Assembly (NCBI GenBank): GCA_021813125.1
Contig: JAKALT010000008.1
Location: 1-47,486 of the forward strand
DNA: 47,486 nt
Direction of reading: 5' to 3'
Source of the DNA: a bacterium
Lineage (GTDB): Bacteria > Patescibacteriota > Microgenomatia > Curtissbacterales > GWA2-41-24
Numbering within the stretch: position 1 is the stretch's first letter; each line of letters starts with the position of its first letter. Shown in pieces: positions 14,306 through 21,814 of the stretch. A program made the position numbers and the translations under genes. Below the pieces are notes generated by a model that saw only the letters and a program-made list of their open reading frames with translations, was not told the DNA's origin and did no database searches.

Positions 14306-16870
14306 TCAGTCTGTCCAGGGTTGGCCAACTGCAACAGTAATTTCCTGATCCTCCTGCTTACCCGCCTCATTGTAAGCCTTCACTTTTATTTTATGTTTGC
14401 CTTGGCTGGCGGATGCAAAATTAAAATCGAACTTGGCATTGCTGTCGGAAGAAGTAGTACTGTCTTTTAACGTATCGTCGACATAAAATTCTACTTTTGT
14501 TATTTTCCTGCCGGTCGAAATTATTGCCTTCGTTTCAAAATGAAAATCCACTTGGTTGTGGTCGCCCGGCGAATCGATATGAACGCTTATATCATCCGGA
14601 TTTTGGTTGGGTTTGTTAAGAAGCTCCGTTGGCGGATGGTATTTGGAATCACCCTGGCCGGCTTCCCATGCATCTATCCCTTGCTGCCAGCGGTTAACGC
14701 CATCGCCTGAAACCGGGTCAAACTCCTGGAAAACATAATAGTCTTGTCCGTTGAGCTTTTTTTCAACCGCGCAATCGCGGGTTGGCTCGGTGCCTTTTAT
14801 AAAATATTCACTTCGGACAGGGTAGCCTGGGCAGGGAAGGCCTCCGCCAAAAGCATCTACCTGAATAGCGTTAACGTTATCCGGCTTTTGAAAATTTTCG
14901 TCTCCTTTTCCCTCCAGTGCAGCCTGCATGATCTTATTCCAAATTGGTGTCGCACCGGTAACACCAGACGCAATTTGTTGATTCATCGGCGTATTGTCGT
15001 TGTTGCCGACCCAAACGCCAACCGCAACCGAAGGTGTGTAACCTATAGCCCAGTTGTCCCGCTTGTCATCTGTAGTTCCGGTCTTAACGGCAACTGTCTT
15101 GCCGGGCACATTCAAAAGAGAGTTCGGCCCAAACTCCATACTTCTTGCGTTGTTATCGGAAAGAATGTGCGAAATAATAAATGCTATATCAGAACTTATA
15201 ACCTGTTTTGGTTGCGGGTCGGCCGCTTTGTCCAAAACCTTGCCGCCTGAGTCCTTAACCTCCAAAATCGCCACAGGGTTAAGTTGCTTGCCCGAATCGG
15301 CAAGCGTTGAATAGCCGTCTACTAAATCCAAAAGTTTAACCTCGCCGCCACCCAAAGTTACAGCCAAACCGAACCTTTTAAGATTCTCGTCAGTTGGCTG
15401 CAGGGTCGTCAGCCCGGCATCGGATGCCGTCCTTAACATGTTTTTGATTCCAACCATTCCGAGCATCTTAACCGCAGTTATGTTTATGGAATTACCAAGT
15501 GCAAACCTAACCTGAATCGGCCCCCTAAACTTACCGTCATAGTTGACCGGCTTATACACCGGCTGGCCCGCACCGCCGGGAAACTCCGTCGGCACATCCA
15601 TTAAAACAGTGGAGGCGGTGTAGCCCGCTTTAAGTCCGGTAGCATAAGTGAAAGGTTTAAGGGAAGACCCCGGCTGCCTTAGAGAAAGGGCAACATTTAC
15701 CTGACCATCATAATCTTTGGCAAAATAATCTTTAGATCCAACCATAGCCAGAATTTGGCCCGTTTTAGGATCCATAACCACAGCGGCACCGTTGCCTACA
15801 TGGTAATTGCCAAGTTTTGCCACCTCGTCCGCCACTATTTGCTGAGCCTTATCCTGAAGCTTCATGTCCAATGTCGTTTTAACAGAAAGGCCCCCTTGCT
15901 CGACGAACTTCTCTCCGTACTTTGCAACCAGCAAATCCCTAACATAAAAGACAAAATGTGGCGCTTTTATTCCCTGTGTGTCCTGGGCAAATTTCATATT
16001 TGGAATTTCCGCATCAACTTGTTTTTCTTGTTCGGAAGTTATGTAGTTATCCTCGCGCATTCTTCTGGCTACGTCTTTCGCCCTTGTAACATATGCCTTA
16101 GGATTTGTGCCGAAAGGCGAATAAAAAGTTGGGCTTTGAGGCAAACCTGCCAAAATTACCGCCTCGGTCAACGTTAGGTCTTTGGCTTCCTTACCAAAAT
16201 AAGTCTGGGCGGCGGCTTCAATTCCCCAGGCTGTTCCTCCATAAGGAACCTCGTTAAGATAAATCTGCAAAATCTCGTCCTTGGTGTACTTTCTCTCTAC
16301 CTGTACCGCTAAAATAAATTCTTTAATCTTTCGGGTTATAGACCGCTCCGGCGTTAAAAGTGTGTTTTTTACAACCTGTTGTGTAATCGTTGAACCCCCT
16401 TCGATTCTTCCGAAAACAACAGTGCTAATTAAGGATCTGGCAATTCCGGTTATGGAAAAGCCTCCGTGGCTGTAAAAATTCTTATCTTCTATAGAAACTG
16501 TTGCCTGCTTTACATATGGAGGCAAATCCCGCCAGGCAACAAGCGCCCGGTTTTTTTCACCATAAATATCGTAAAGCTGCTTACCGTTCCTGTCGAATAT
16601 TTTTGTAGAAAGCGAAGAATCGTGAACTGTAAGCTTATTGGGAGAAGGTAAATCTTTTGCAAAAACTATAAACAAAAAGATCGTTCCGACTATTGCCGCA
16701 ATTAGCCCGAAAAATGTGACAGTGGTTACAAGACCGAAAAACCTTATCCAAAAACGCCTCTTGTTGAAGTTGGAATGTTCATAAAATGGATGATTATTTT
16801 GAGCGGTCGGAATTCTGGAAATTCTGGAAGTGAATTTGCGTGCCCCTGGCCTATACTGTGTAAACTTCAT
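14306..16870 (-). CDS. Class A penicillin-binding protein (PBP1-type), 854 aa
   Basis: This bifunctional peptidoglycan synthase builds glycan strands and cross-links them outside the membrane. A cytoplasmic basic tail is followed by a membrane helix at about 46-70. The transglycosylase domain has the catalytic Glu in ATVSIEDKNFYSHGGFS and the second motif GGSTITQQVVKN. The transpeptidase domain carries SLRQPGSSLKP (active Ser with SxxK), GNSINITA (SxN) and AVKTGTTDDKRDNW (KTG). From about residue 755 an added Ig-like domain (KITKVEFYVDDTLKDS onward) is unusual beside typical PBP1 lengths but known in some Gram-positive relatives. A TATAAT lies 14 nt before the ATG. It heads the strand of kinase and pilus genes. 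Confidence 0.93.
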   Translation of the reverse strand: MKFTQYRPGARKFTSRISRIPTAQNNHPFYEHSNFNKRRFWIRFFGLVTTVTFFGLIAAIVGTIFLFIVFAKDLPSPNKLTVHDSSLSTKIFDRNGKQLYDIYGEKNRALVAWRDLPPYVKQATVSIEDKNFYSHGGFSITGIARSLISTVVFGRIEGGSTITQQVVKNTLLTPERSITRKIKEFILAVQVERKYTKDEILQIYLNEVPYGGTAWGIEAAAQTYFGKEAKDLTLTEAVILAGLPQSPTFYSPFGTNPKAYVTRAKDVARRMREDNYITSEQEKQVDAEIPNMKFAQDTQGIKAPHFVFYVRDLLVAKYGEKFVEQGGLSVKTTLDMKLQDKAQQIVADEVAKLGNYHVGNGAAVVMDPKTGQILAMVGSKDYFAKDYDGQVNVALSLRQPGSSLKPFTYATGLKAGYTASTVLMDVPTEFPGGAGQPVYKPVNYDGKFRGPIQVRFALGNSINITAVKMLGMVGIKNMLRTASDAGLTTLQPTDENLKRFGLAVTLGGGEVKLLDLVDGYSTLADSGKQLNPVAILEVKDSGGKVLDKAADPQPKQVISSDIAFIISHILSDNNARSMEFGPNSLLNVPGKTVAVKTGTTDDKRDNWAIGYTPSVAVGVWVGNNDNTPMNQQIASGVTGATPIWNKIMQAALEGKGDENFQKPDNVNAIQVDAFGGGLPCPGYPVRSEYFIKGTEPTRDCAVEKKLNGQDYYVFQEFDPVSGDGVNRWQQGIDAWEAGQGDSKYHPPTELLNKPNQNPDDISVHIDSPGDHNQVDFHFETKAIISTGRKITKVEFYVDDTLKDSTTSSDSNAKFDFNFASASQGKHKIKVKAYNEAGKQEDQEITVAVGQPWTD

Positions 16871-16884
16871 GAAGACTAACGCAC

Positions 16885-16912
16885 ATTATAACTTAATGTG
16901 AAACGTAGTAAA
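16885..16912 (-). promoter_or_regulatory. Promoter of the penicillin-binding protein gene
   Basis: Minus strand TTTACT (16912 to 16907), 16 nt, TATAAT (16890 to 16885). The ATG follows 14 nt later without a Shine-Dalgarno sequence. Confidence 0.5.
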
Positions 16913-16921
16913 ACATTAAGG

Positions 16922-16985
16922 TATATCAGAGGAGCCACATTGGCATGAAGCCCGAAGGGCTGTGCCAAGTGGAGCTGCTGATATA
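16922..16985. repeat. Long imperfect hairpin between divergent genes
   Basis: The outer arms TATATCAG (16922-16929) and CTGATATA (16978-16985) are perfect. Inside, CCAC pairs with GTGG, TTGGCA (16940-16945) with TGCCAA (16963-16968), and AGCCC (16949-16953) with GGGCT (16957-16961) around a GAA loop. It is upstream of both the penicillin-binding protein promoter and the tyrS promoter, so neither predicted message includes it. A T-box for tyrS was considered, but the conserved T-box sequences are missing. It may be a palindromic repeat element or a small RNA of its own. Confidence 0.65.
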
Positions 16986-16995
16986 TAACGCAAGA

Positions 16996-17023
16996 TTGCC
17001 CCAAACCTTCCTTTCATTGTAAT
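16996..17023 (+). promoter_or_regulatory. Promoter of tyrS, leaderless
   Basis: TTGCCC (16996-17001), 16 nt and TGTAAT (17018-17023) end 8 nt before the ATG at 17032. No ribosome-binding sequence is present. Confidence 0.5.
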
Positions 17024-17031
17024 ATCTAAGC

Positions 17032-18165
17032 ATGGATAAAATTGAAGAGGTCTTAACTCGCGGCGTAGAAAAAATCTTACCAAACAATTCAGATCTTGCA
17101 AAATTAATGGGCAAGAAAAAAATCCGCATTTATCTAGGCATAGACCCAACCGGCCCCAAACTTCACCTTGGCCACACAATTCCACTTCGCAAACTCCAAC
17201 AGTTTGCCGATCTTGGACACGAAGCAATCCTAGTTTTTGGCACTGGAACAGTTTTGGCAGGCGACCCGTCACAACGGAAAGAAGCACGAAAAACTATCAC
17301 CCAAGAGGAAATCGACGAAAATATAAAAAACTGGAAAATTCAGGCCGCAAAAGTTGTAGATCTTGAAAAAATCCAAATTAAACAAAACGGGGATTGGCTC
17401 CTAAAACTTAGCGTTCCAGAAGTTATCAATGTCGCCTCAAAAATAAGCGCTATCCAACTCTTTAAAAGGGAAATGTTTCAAAAAAGAATGGATGCAGAGG
17501 AAACTGTTTGGACTCATGAACTTTTATATCCGCTTTTTCAGGGCTACGATTCAGTACACATGGACGTTGATGCGGAAATAGGCGGCACCGACCAAACATT
17601 CAACATGTTAATTGGCCGTGAACTGCAAAAAAAGATGAAAAACCGCGAAAAATATGTGGTAATTACACCGCTAATTCTCGGCACCGATGGTCAGATTATG
17701 AGCAAAAGCTCAGGTAACTGCATTTGGCTGGACGACTCGGCCCAAGATATGTACGGCAAAATTATGTCGATGTCGGACAACCAATTAGATGAATACTGGA
17801 CAAACCTCACGGATATGTCTCAAGAGAAAATGCAAAGCATGAAACCGTTTGATGCTAAAAAGCAGCTTGCCGCTGAAATTGTCAAGATTTACCATGGACA
17901 AGCAACTGCTCAAAAAGCCCATGATAATTTCCAATCAACCTTTCAAAAAAGCCAAATACCAGAAAACTTAGAAATCAAGGTTTCGGACAACGTCAACTTA
18001 ATAGATGCTGTAGCAACCCTGGTAAATAGCAAATCCCAAGCCAAACGTCTGCTAGATCAAAACGCCATTGAAATTAACGGCAGGACTGTTTCCGATCCAA
18101 ATACAAAACTAGAAAAAGGCCAGGTTTTAAAAGTCGGCAAGAAAACTTTCGCCAAAGTCGAGTAG
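17032..18165 (+). CDS. tyrS: Tyrosine--tRNA ligase, 377 aa
   Basis: The enzyme charges tRNA-Tyr in the cytoplasm. The Rossmann-fold catalytic domain starts with IYLGIDPTGPKLHLGH, where HLGH is the HIGH signature, and ends with the KMSKS-type loop QIMSKSSGN. GGTDQTFNMLIGREL is the conserved tyrosine-site region of the TyrS2-like bacterial subgroup. The last about 65 residues form an S4 RNA-binding domain (LVNSKSQAKRLLDQNAIEINGR). Length and domain order are normal. Transcription is probably leaderless. The gene is divergent from the penicillin-binding protein gene and is followed by a nonamer array. Confidence 0.95.
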   Translation: MDKIEEVLTRGVEKILPNNSDLAKLMGKKKIRIYLGIDPTGPKLHLGHTIPLRKLQQFADLGHEAILVFGTGTVLAGDPSQRKEARKTITQEEIDENIKNWKIQAAKVVDLEKIQIKQNGDWLLKLSVPEVINVASKISAIQLFKREMFQKRMDAEETVWTHELLYPLFQGYDSVHMDVDAEIGGTDQTFNMLIGRELQKKMKNREKYVVITPLILGTDGQIMSKSSGNCIWLDDSAQDMYGKIMSMSDNQLDEYWTNLTDMSQEKMQSMKPFDAKKQLAAEIVKIYHGQATAQKAHDNFQSTFQKSQIPENLEIKVSDNVNLIDAVATLVNSKSQAKRLLDQNAIEINGRTVSDPNTKLEKGQVLKVGKKTFAKVE

Positions 18166-18171
18166 CTTCTG

Positions 18172-18216
18172 AAACCTTTGATACTTTTGGTACCTTTGCA
18201 ACTTCTGTTACTTTTA
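18172..18216. repeat. Degenerate nonamer array after tyrS
   Basis: Five 9-nt units of consensus NTACYTTTG run directly from the tyrS stop to the promoter of the next small gene. The period is 9 rather than 7, but the style matches the heptamer arrays elsewhere in the window. Confidence 0.5.
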
Positions 18217-18222
18217 CTTTTT

Positions 18223-18230
18223 GATATAAT
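18223..18230 (+). promoter_or_regulatory. Extended -10 box before the 38-aa peptide
   Basis: A TTTGATATAATC sequence contains TATAAT at 18225-18230 with an upstream TG, an extended -10. A near-identical element heads the rpmF operon at 20923-20931. No good -35 is visible. Confidence 0.5.
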
Positions 18231-18267
18231 CAAAAATAAGCTCTCTTTTATATTTGATACGTTACCA

Positions 18268-18384
18268 ATGAAACTTTTCAAACGTTCCTACCTTAAAAAA
18301 CTCTGGCTTGCAGTAATTATTCTCGCCACCCTTTCTTTTATAATCGGCCAGTTCGCACTCTATATTACTTACGGAGCTCGGTAA
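18268..18384 (+). CDS. Small membrane peptide, 38 aa
   Basis: The frame from the ATG at 18268 encodes a basic head (MKLFKRSYLKK) followed by one membrane helix (LWLAVIILATLSFIIGQFAL) and a short polar tail. A longer frame opens at 18178, but it runs through the nonamer repeats and the promoter, so the shorter start is preferred. It has its own -10 box and a 37-nt leader. The design (positive-inside single helix) suggests a real membrane microprotein. I know no family for it. Confidence 0.5.
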   Translation: MKLFKRSYLKKLWLAVIILATLSFIIGQFALYITYGAR

Positions 18385-18391
18385 AAGGCAA

Positions 18392-18439
18392 AAGGCCAGG
18401 CCTTTACCTTAACGGATTCCCTTGCTAAGGCCTGGCCTT
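18392..18439. repeat. Perfect 13-bp inverted repeat before recG
   Basis: AAGGCCAGGCCTT (18392-18404) and AAGGCCTGGCCTT (18427-18439) are exact inverse complements around a 22-nt loop. Each arm is also nearly palindromic. It follows the 38-aa peptide gene by 7 bp. GAGCGCGCTC (18445-18454), a second palindrome, lies directly after it, then a short T-run. It probably ends the upstream transcript, although it lacks a clean U-tract after the main stem. Confidence 0.65.
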
Positions 18440-18454
18440 AACGCGAGCGCGCTC

Positions 18455-18489
18455 TTTACACATTTCACTTTACACCTTACACTTTGACT
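18455..18489. repeat. Degenerate heptamer array before recG
   Basis: Five 7-nt units of consensus TTTACAC fill 35 nt and end 6 nt before the recG ATG. No usual promoter or ribosome site is seen between the array and the gene. Confidence 0.6.
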
Positions 18490-18495
18490 TAACTC

Positions 18496-20532
18496 ATGGA
18501 TCCAAAAACTCCTATTGAAGTACTTCCGGGTGTCGGAAACCTCTATTCCAAAAAGCTAAAGAAACTGGAAATTTCAAAAATAGAAGATTTAATTTACCAT
18601 TTTCCCTTCCGCTACGACGATTTCTCCCAAATCGAAAATATCGCCAAAGCAAATCCTAATGAAAAAATTACCATCCAGGGGACAATCTGGCAGATTAAAA
18701 ACATAAGAACCCCTCGAGGCAAATTCTTAACAACTGCAATTATTGCCGACCAGTCGGGAACCATAGAGGTAATTTGGTTTAACCAACCGTACCTCACAAA
18801 AACCCTAAAAGCCGGAACGCCCGTTTCTCTTTCCGGAAAACTGGACCCAAAATCGCCCCGACCAAAACTTATTGCGCCGTCTTACGAAATTTTAAGGGCC
18901 CAAGTTGCACAATTTAGCTCTCAAACCCTTCACACAGGTCGCCTGGTTCCAATTTACCCGGAAACAGAAGGTATAACTTCCAAGTGGCTCAGGGCAAAAA
19001 TTGCGAGCATTCTGCCTTTTTATGTCAAAACCGTCACGGATTTTATGCCGCTGGAGATTATCGCCAAAGAAAATCTGGAAAATTTAGGCGCAGCGCTTAC
19101 TAAAATTCATTTTCCCAAAACATACCAGGACGTTGAGCTGGCCAGAAAACGTCTTGGCTTCGACGAACTCTTTCTCACTCAATTGGCCGCAGCTATCAGA
19201 AAACGCCAGTGGCTTTCACAAAAAATTGCACCGCAAATCAAAATTTCCCGGGCGGAATTACAAAACTTCCAAAACAATTTGCCATTCACCTTAACCGGCG
19301 CTCAAATAAAAGCTTTAGTAGAAATAATTGCCGATCTGGAAAGAAAAACCCCCGCAAACCGGCTTCTGGAAGGCGATGTCGGATCTGGTAAAACAGTAGT
19401 CGCCGCAGCTGCCGCATATGCGACATATAAAAACGGCCTGGAAACTATTCTAGCTGCACCCACCGAAATACTCGCTTTTCAGCACCAAAAAACCTTGAGG
19501 GATATTTTTTCACCATATGGAATCACCGTCGGAATCTGGACGGGTAGTAAAAAACAAAAGGGTGATATTACCTGCGGAACCCACGCACTTCTTTCTACGT
19601 TCCAGGCAAAAAAACAGGTTGGACTGGTTATTGTAGACGAACAGCACCGCTTTGGTGTAGCCCAAAGAGCAAAACTTTTTATGGAGCAAAAATCCAACTT
19701 ATCCCCCCACGTGCTGACTATGACAGCAACTCCCATCCCCAGAACCCTTGCCCTAACTCTTTACGGCGACCTTGATCTTTCGGTTTTGTACGAAATGCCC
19801 GAAGGCAGGCAGAAAATCGCAACGTATTTAGTTCCCAACATCAAAAGGCAGGGAGCTTACGGTTTCATCGAAAAGCAGGTTGAAATGGGCCGTCAGGCAT
19901 TTATTCTCACACCTTTTGTCGAGCCCTCGGAAACTCTCACCAGTGTAAAAGCAGCCAAAGACGAGTTTGAAAAGCTAAAAAGCAAACTTTCCAAAAAGGT
20001 AAAACTTGGCCTTTTGCATGGCCGCCTTAAATCAAAAGAAAAAGAACAAATTATTACCAAATTTAAAAACAATAAAATAAACGTTTTGGTCACGACTCCG
20101 GTTGTCGAGGTCGGCATAGACGTTCCTAATGCCACAGTTATGCTTATAGAATCGGCAGAACGCTTCGGGCTGGCCCAACTTCATCAGCTGCGCGGCCGTG
20201 TCGGCAGGGGCAAGCACCAATCTTATTGTTTTCTGTTTACGGATTCCAAAGCCGAAAACTCTATCAAGAGGTTAAAAAGCATGGAGAAAGTTTACATTGG
20301 CTTCGAACTCGCCGAAATTGACCTTAAAATGCGCGGCCCCGGAGAAGTATTCGGGCTCAAACAATCAGGCTTTTTTAACTTTAAAATTGCCGATATTACA
20401 GATCAAAAAAGTGTTGCATCCGCCCAAACCGAAGCCAAAAAACTTCTAAAGGCAGACCCCAAACTCAAAAACCACGAGTTACTACAACAAAAACTCGAAT
20501 CAATCTCCAGCGAATACTCCCAACCAAACTAA
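18496..20532 (+). CDS. recG: ATP-dependent DNA helicase RecG, 678 aa
   Basis: RecG remodels stalled replication forks and branched recombination intermediates. The N-terminal wedge domain has an OB fold (KITIQGTIWQIKN onward, about 55-140). The helicase core has Walker A EGDVGSGKTVVAA, DEQH in VIVDEQHRFGVAQRAK, TMTATPIPRTLAL as motif III, LLHGRLKSKEKEQI, and TPVVEVGIDVPNATVMLIE with LRGRVGRG as motifs V and VI. The C-terminal KMRGPGEVFGLKQSG is the TRG-type region specific to RecG. Length is normal. The preceding 110 bp carry an inverted repeat and a heptamer array. Confidence 0.96.
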   Translation: MDPKTPIEVLPGVGNLYSKKLKKLEISKIEDLIYHFPFRYDDFSQIENIAKANPNEKITIQGTIWQIKNIRTPRGKFLTTAIIADQSGTIEVIWFNQPYLTKTLKAGTPVSLSGKLDPKSPRPKLIAPSYEILRAQVAQFSSQTLHTGRLVPIYPETEGITSKWLRAKIASILPFYVKTVTDFMPLEIIAKENLENLGAALTKIHFPKTYQDVELARKRLGFDELFLTQLAAAIRKRQWLSQKIAPQIKISRAELQNFQNNLPFTLTGAQIKALVEIIADLERKTPANRLLEGDVGSGKTVVAAAAAYATYKNGLETILAAPTEILAFQHQKTLRDIFSPYGITVGIWTGSKKQKGDITCGTHALLSTFQAKKQVGLVIVDEQHRFGVAQRAKLFMEQKSNLSPHVLTMTATPIPRTLALTLYGDLDLSVLYEMPEGRQKIATYLVPNIKRQGAYGFIEKQVEMGRQAFILTPFVEPSETLTSVKAAKDEFEKLKSKLSKKVKLGLLHGRLKSKEKEQIITKFKNNKINVLVTTPVVEVGIDVPNATVMLIESAERFGLAQLHQLRGRVGRGKHQSYCFLFTDSKAENSIKRLKSMEKVYIGFELAEIDLKMRGPGEVFGLKQSGFFNFKIADITDQKSVASAQTEAKKLLKADPKLKNHELLQQKLESISSEYSQPN

Positions 20533-20540
20533 GTCCCGAT

Positions 20541-20569
20541 TTGACATTTCTATACCAGAAGCATATTAT
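20541..20569 (+). promoter_or_regulatory. Promoter of the 94-aa gene
   Basis: A consensus TTGACA (20541-20546), 17 nt and TATTAT (20564-20569). It starts 9 bp after the recG stop. Confidence 0.75.
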
Positions 20570-20594
20570 TGCGCTGAAAAACAGGGGGAAATAA

Positions 20595-20879
20595 ATGTCG
20601 GAACACAAAGACATAACCGGTCAAGAAATGATTGCTATAGCTCACGCCATAAACAGTGGCGGGTTCTCTTTAAGAAGTCTAATGGCAGTTGAATCACATC
20701 TAGAACGTGACCATAATGATTTGTTCGACAGAAATACAGCCTTACAAGTAGAACGCGCACGCCACCAAGCTGCTATTTTGAAGGGTAGAATTACACCCGA
20801 TGATTTGATTCCGCAACAGAATTTCCAGCCTGACTCACTAATTAAAGTTTTGACACAAATAAGCTCTCAAATTTCCTAA
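20595..20879 (+). CDS. Hypothetical protein, 94 aa
   Basis: This is a small soluble protein of unknown function, mostly helical. Its middle (SHLERDHNDLFDRNTALQVERARHQAA) reads as a charged amphipathic or coiled-coil helix, and the N-terminus (GQEMIAIAHAINSGGFSLRSL) as another. No membrane segment or known motif was found. It has a strong promoter of its own and a GGGGGA ribosome site 7 nt before the ATG. The start is therefore well supported, and its expression is independent of recG. Confidence 0.65.
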   Translation: MSEHKDITGQEMIAIAHAINSGGFSLRSLMAVESHLERDHNDLFDRNTALQVERARHQAAILKGRITPDDLIPQQNFQPDSLIKVLTQISSQIS

Positions 20880-20903
20880 ACTTATATCCTCATCCAGACT
20901 AAC

Positions 20904-20931
20904 TTGACTAAAGTCTTATCTTTGATATAAT
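20904..20931 (+). promoter_or_regulatory. Promoter of the rpmF-trmD operon
   Basis: TTGACT (20904-20909), 16 nt and TATAAT (20926-20931) with an extended TGA immediately before it. This is one of the strongest promoters in the window. The leader of about 53 nt contains a heptamer array. Confidence 0.75.
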
Positions 20932-20950
20932 CCCCAAAAGGCTAATTTAG

Positions 20951-20985
20951 CGACTAGCAACTGGTAACAGGTTACTAGTAAACTA
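20951..20985. repeat. Degenerate heptamer array in the rpmF leader
   Basis: Five 7-nt units of consensus YAACTRG fill 35 nt of the transcribed leader. Some units are inversely complementary (GGTAAC with GTTAC), so the array can also fold. It ends 5 nt before the ATG of rpmF. Confidence 0.55.
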
Positions 20986-20990
20986 ATCTT

Positions 20991-21185
20991 ATGACACCAT
21001 TACCGAAAAAGAGGCACGCCAAGGCAAGGTCTAGAGTAAGAAGAGCCGCAATAAAGCTTTCTATCCCTAACCTTGTTAAGTGCCCAAATTGTCAAAGCCT
21101 TAAATATCCTCACAAGGCATGCGCCAAATGCGGATTTTACAGGGAAAGCCCGAAAAGCCCAACTGAAAAAACACAAAAGGCTTAG
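20991..21185 (+). CDS. rpmF: Large ribosomal subunit protein bL32
   Basis: The 64-aa product has the basic bL32 start PLPKKRHAKARSRVRRAAIK and a zinc ribbon, CPNC and CAKCGFY, spaced as in four-Cys bL32 proteins. It is slightly longer than many homologues because of a Lys/Thr-rich tail. It opens an operon of translation and RNA genes with a strong promoter. No Shine-Dalgarno sequence is evident between the repeat array and the ATG. Confidence 0.95.
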   Translation: MTPLPKKRHAKARSRVRRAAIKLSIPNLVKCPNCQSLKYPHKACAKCGFYRESPKSPTEKTQKA

Positions 21186-21191
21186 GGGAAA

Positions 21192-21566
21192 ATGAAACGG
21201 AAAGACGATCCGAGACACACGGAAAGGGTCGAGGCCATGAAAGCGCTTTTTGAAAAAAGCTTCAGGCCGCAAGCAGATTTGCCCGAAGGCTCAGTTGCAC
21301 AGCTTGTATTTGAAAACAGACAAAAAATCGACAGGCTCATTAAAAAAACAGCGCCGGCATGGCCAATTATCCAAATTGCACCTGTTGACCTTACGATTTT
21401 AAGGCTTGCAACTTGGGAGCTTTTGTATAAAGATAAAAAAGAGCCTTACAAAGCTATAGTAGATGAAGCGGTCGAAATGGCCAAGGAGTACGGCAGTGAC
21501 ACATCGGCCAGCTTTGTAAACGGCGTTCTGGGCTCAATAATTAAAGAGGGTATCAAAAACCAATGA
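21192..21566 (+). CDS. nusB: Transcription antitermination factor NusB
   Basis: The 124-aa all-helical protein has the NusB C-terminal signature PVDLTILRLATWELLYKDKKEP, EAVEMAKEYG and SFVNGVLGSI. With NusE it binds boxA RNA to support rRNA transcription. The N-terminal part is shorter and more divergent than in model bacteria. AGGGGAAA lies before the ATG. The frame overlaps the acyl-carrier-like gene by 4 nt (ATGA), which implies coupled translation. Confidence 0.92.
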   Translation: MKRKDDPRHTERVEAMKALFEKSFRPQADLPEGSVAQLVFENRQKIDRLIKKTAPAWPIIQIAPVDLTILRLATWELLYKDKKEPYKAIVDEAVEMAKEYGSDTSASFVNGVLGSIIKEGIKNQ

Positions 21567-21814
21567 CAGACACAGAGATTTTAGAAGACATTAAAAAAAT
21601 CATTTCCAAGGATTTTTCAATTCCTGCAGAAGATATTGAAGAAGATTCCAATTTAGACGAAGATTTGAACATCACGGATTTGGAAATAGAGGATTTGGCT
21701 GAAAAAATAAGCCAAAAATACGACGTTCAGATTCCCCAGGAAATAATTTCTTCTTTTGTAAAGGTTTCGGACATTGTTAGCTATCTTTATGAAAACGTCG
21801 ACACCGCACTTTAA
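21563..21814 (+). CDS. Acyl-carrier-protein-like, lacking the acylated Ser
   Basis: The 83-aa acidic four-helix protein aligns without gaps to AcpP over the central part: EDLNITDLEIEDL stands where E. coli has EDLGADSLDTVEL, and YDVQIP where it has FDTEIP. The Ser that takes 4'-phosphopantetheine is Asp here (TDL for DSL). It therefore cannot be modified there and is unlikely to carry acyl groups. The position between nusB and rnc, as acpP precedes rnc in many bacteria, indicates common ancestry rather than chance similarity. It may now be a structural or regulatory partner protein. Overlaps at both ends indicate coupled expression. Confidence 0.8.
   Translation: MTDTEILEDIKKIISKDFSIPAEDIEEDSNLDEDLNITDLEIEDLAEKISQKYDVQIPQEIISSFVKVSDIVSYLYENVDTAL

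Noticed and set aside
14744-15314. Plus-strand ORFs of 168 and 86 aa
   Set aside because: They are antisense to the penicillin-binding protein gene and show no known domain.
16922-17031. T-box riboswitch for tyrS
   Set aside because: The hairpin lacks the conserved T-box sequence and an antiterminator, and the tyrS promoter lies downstream of it.
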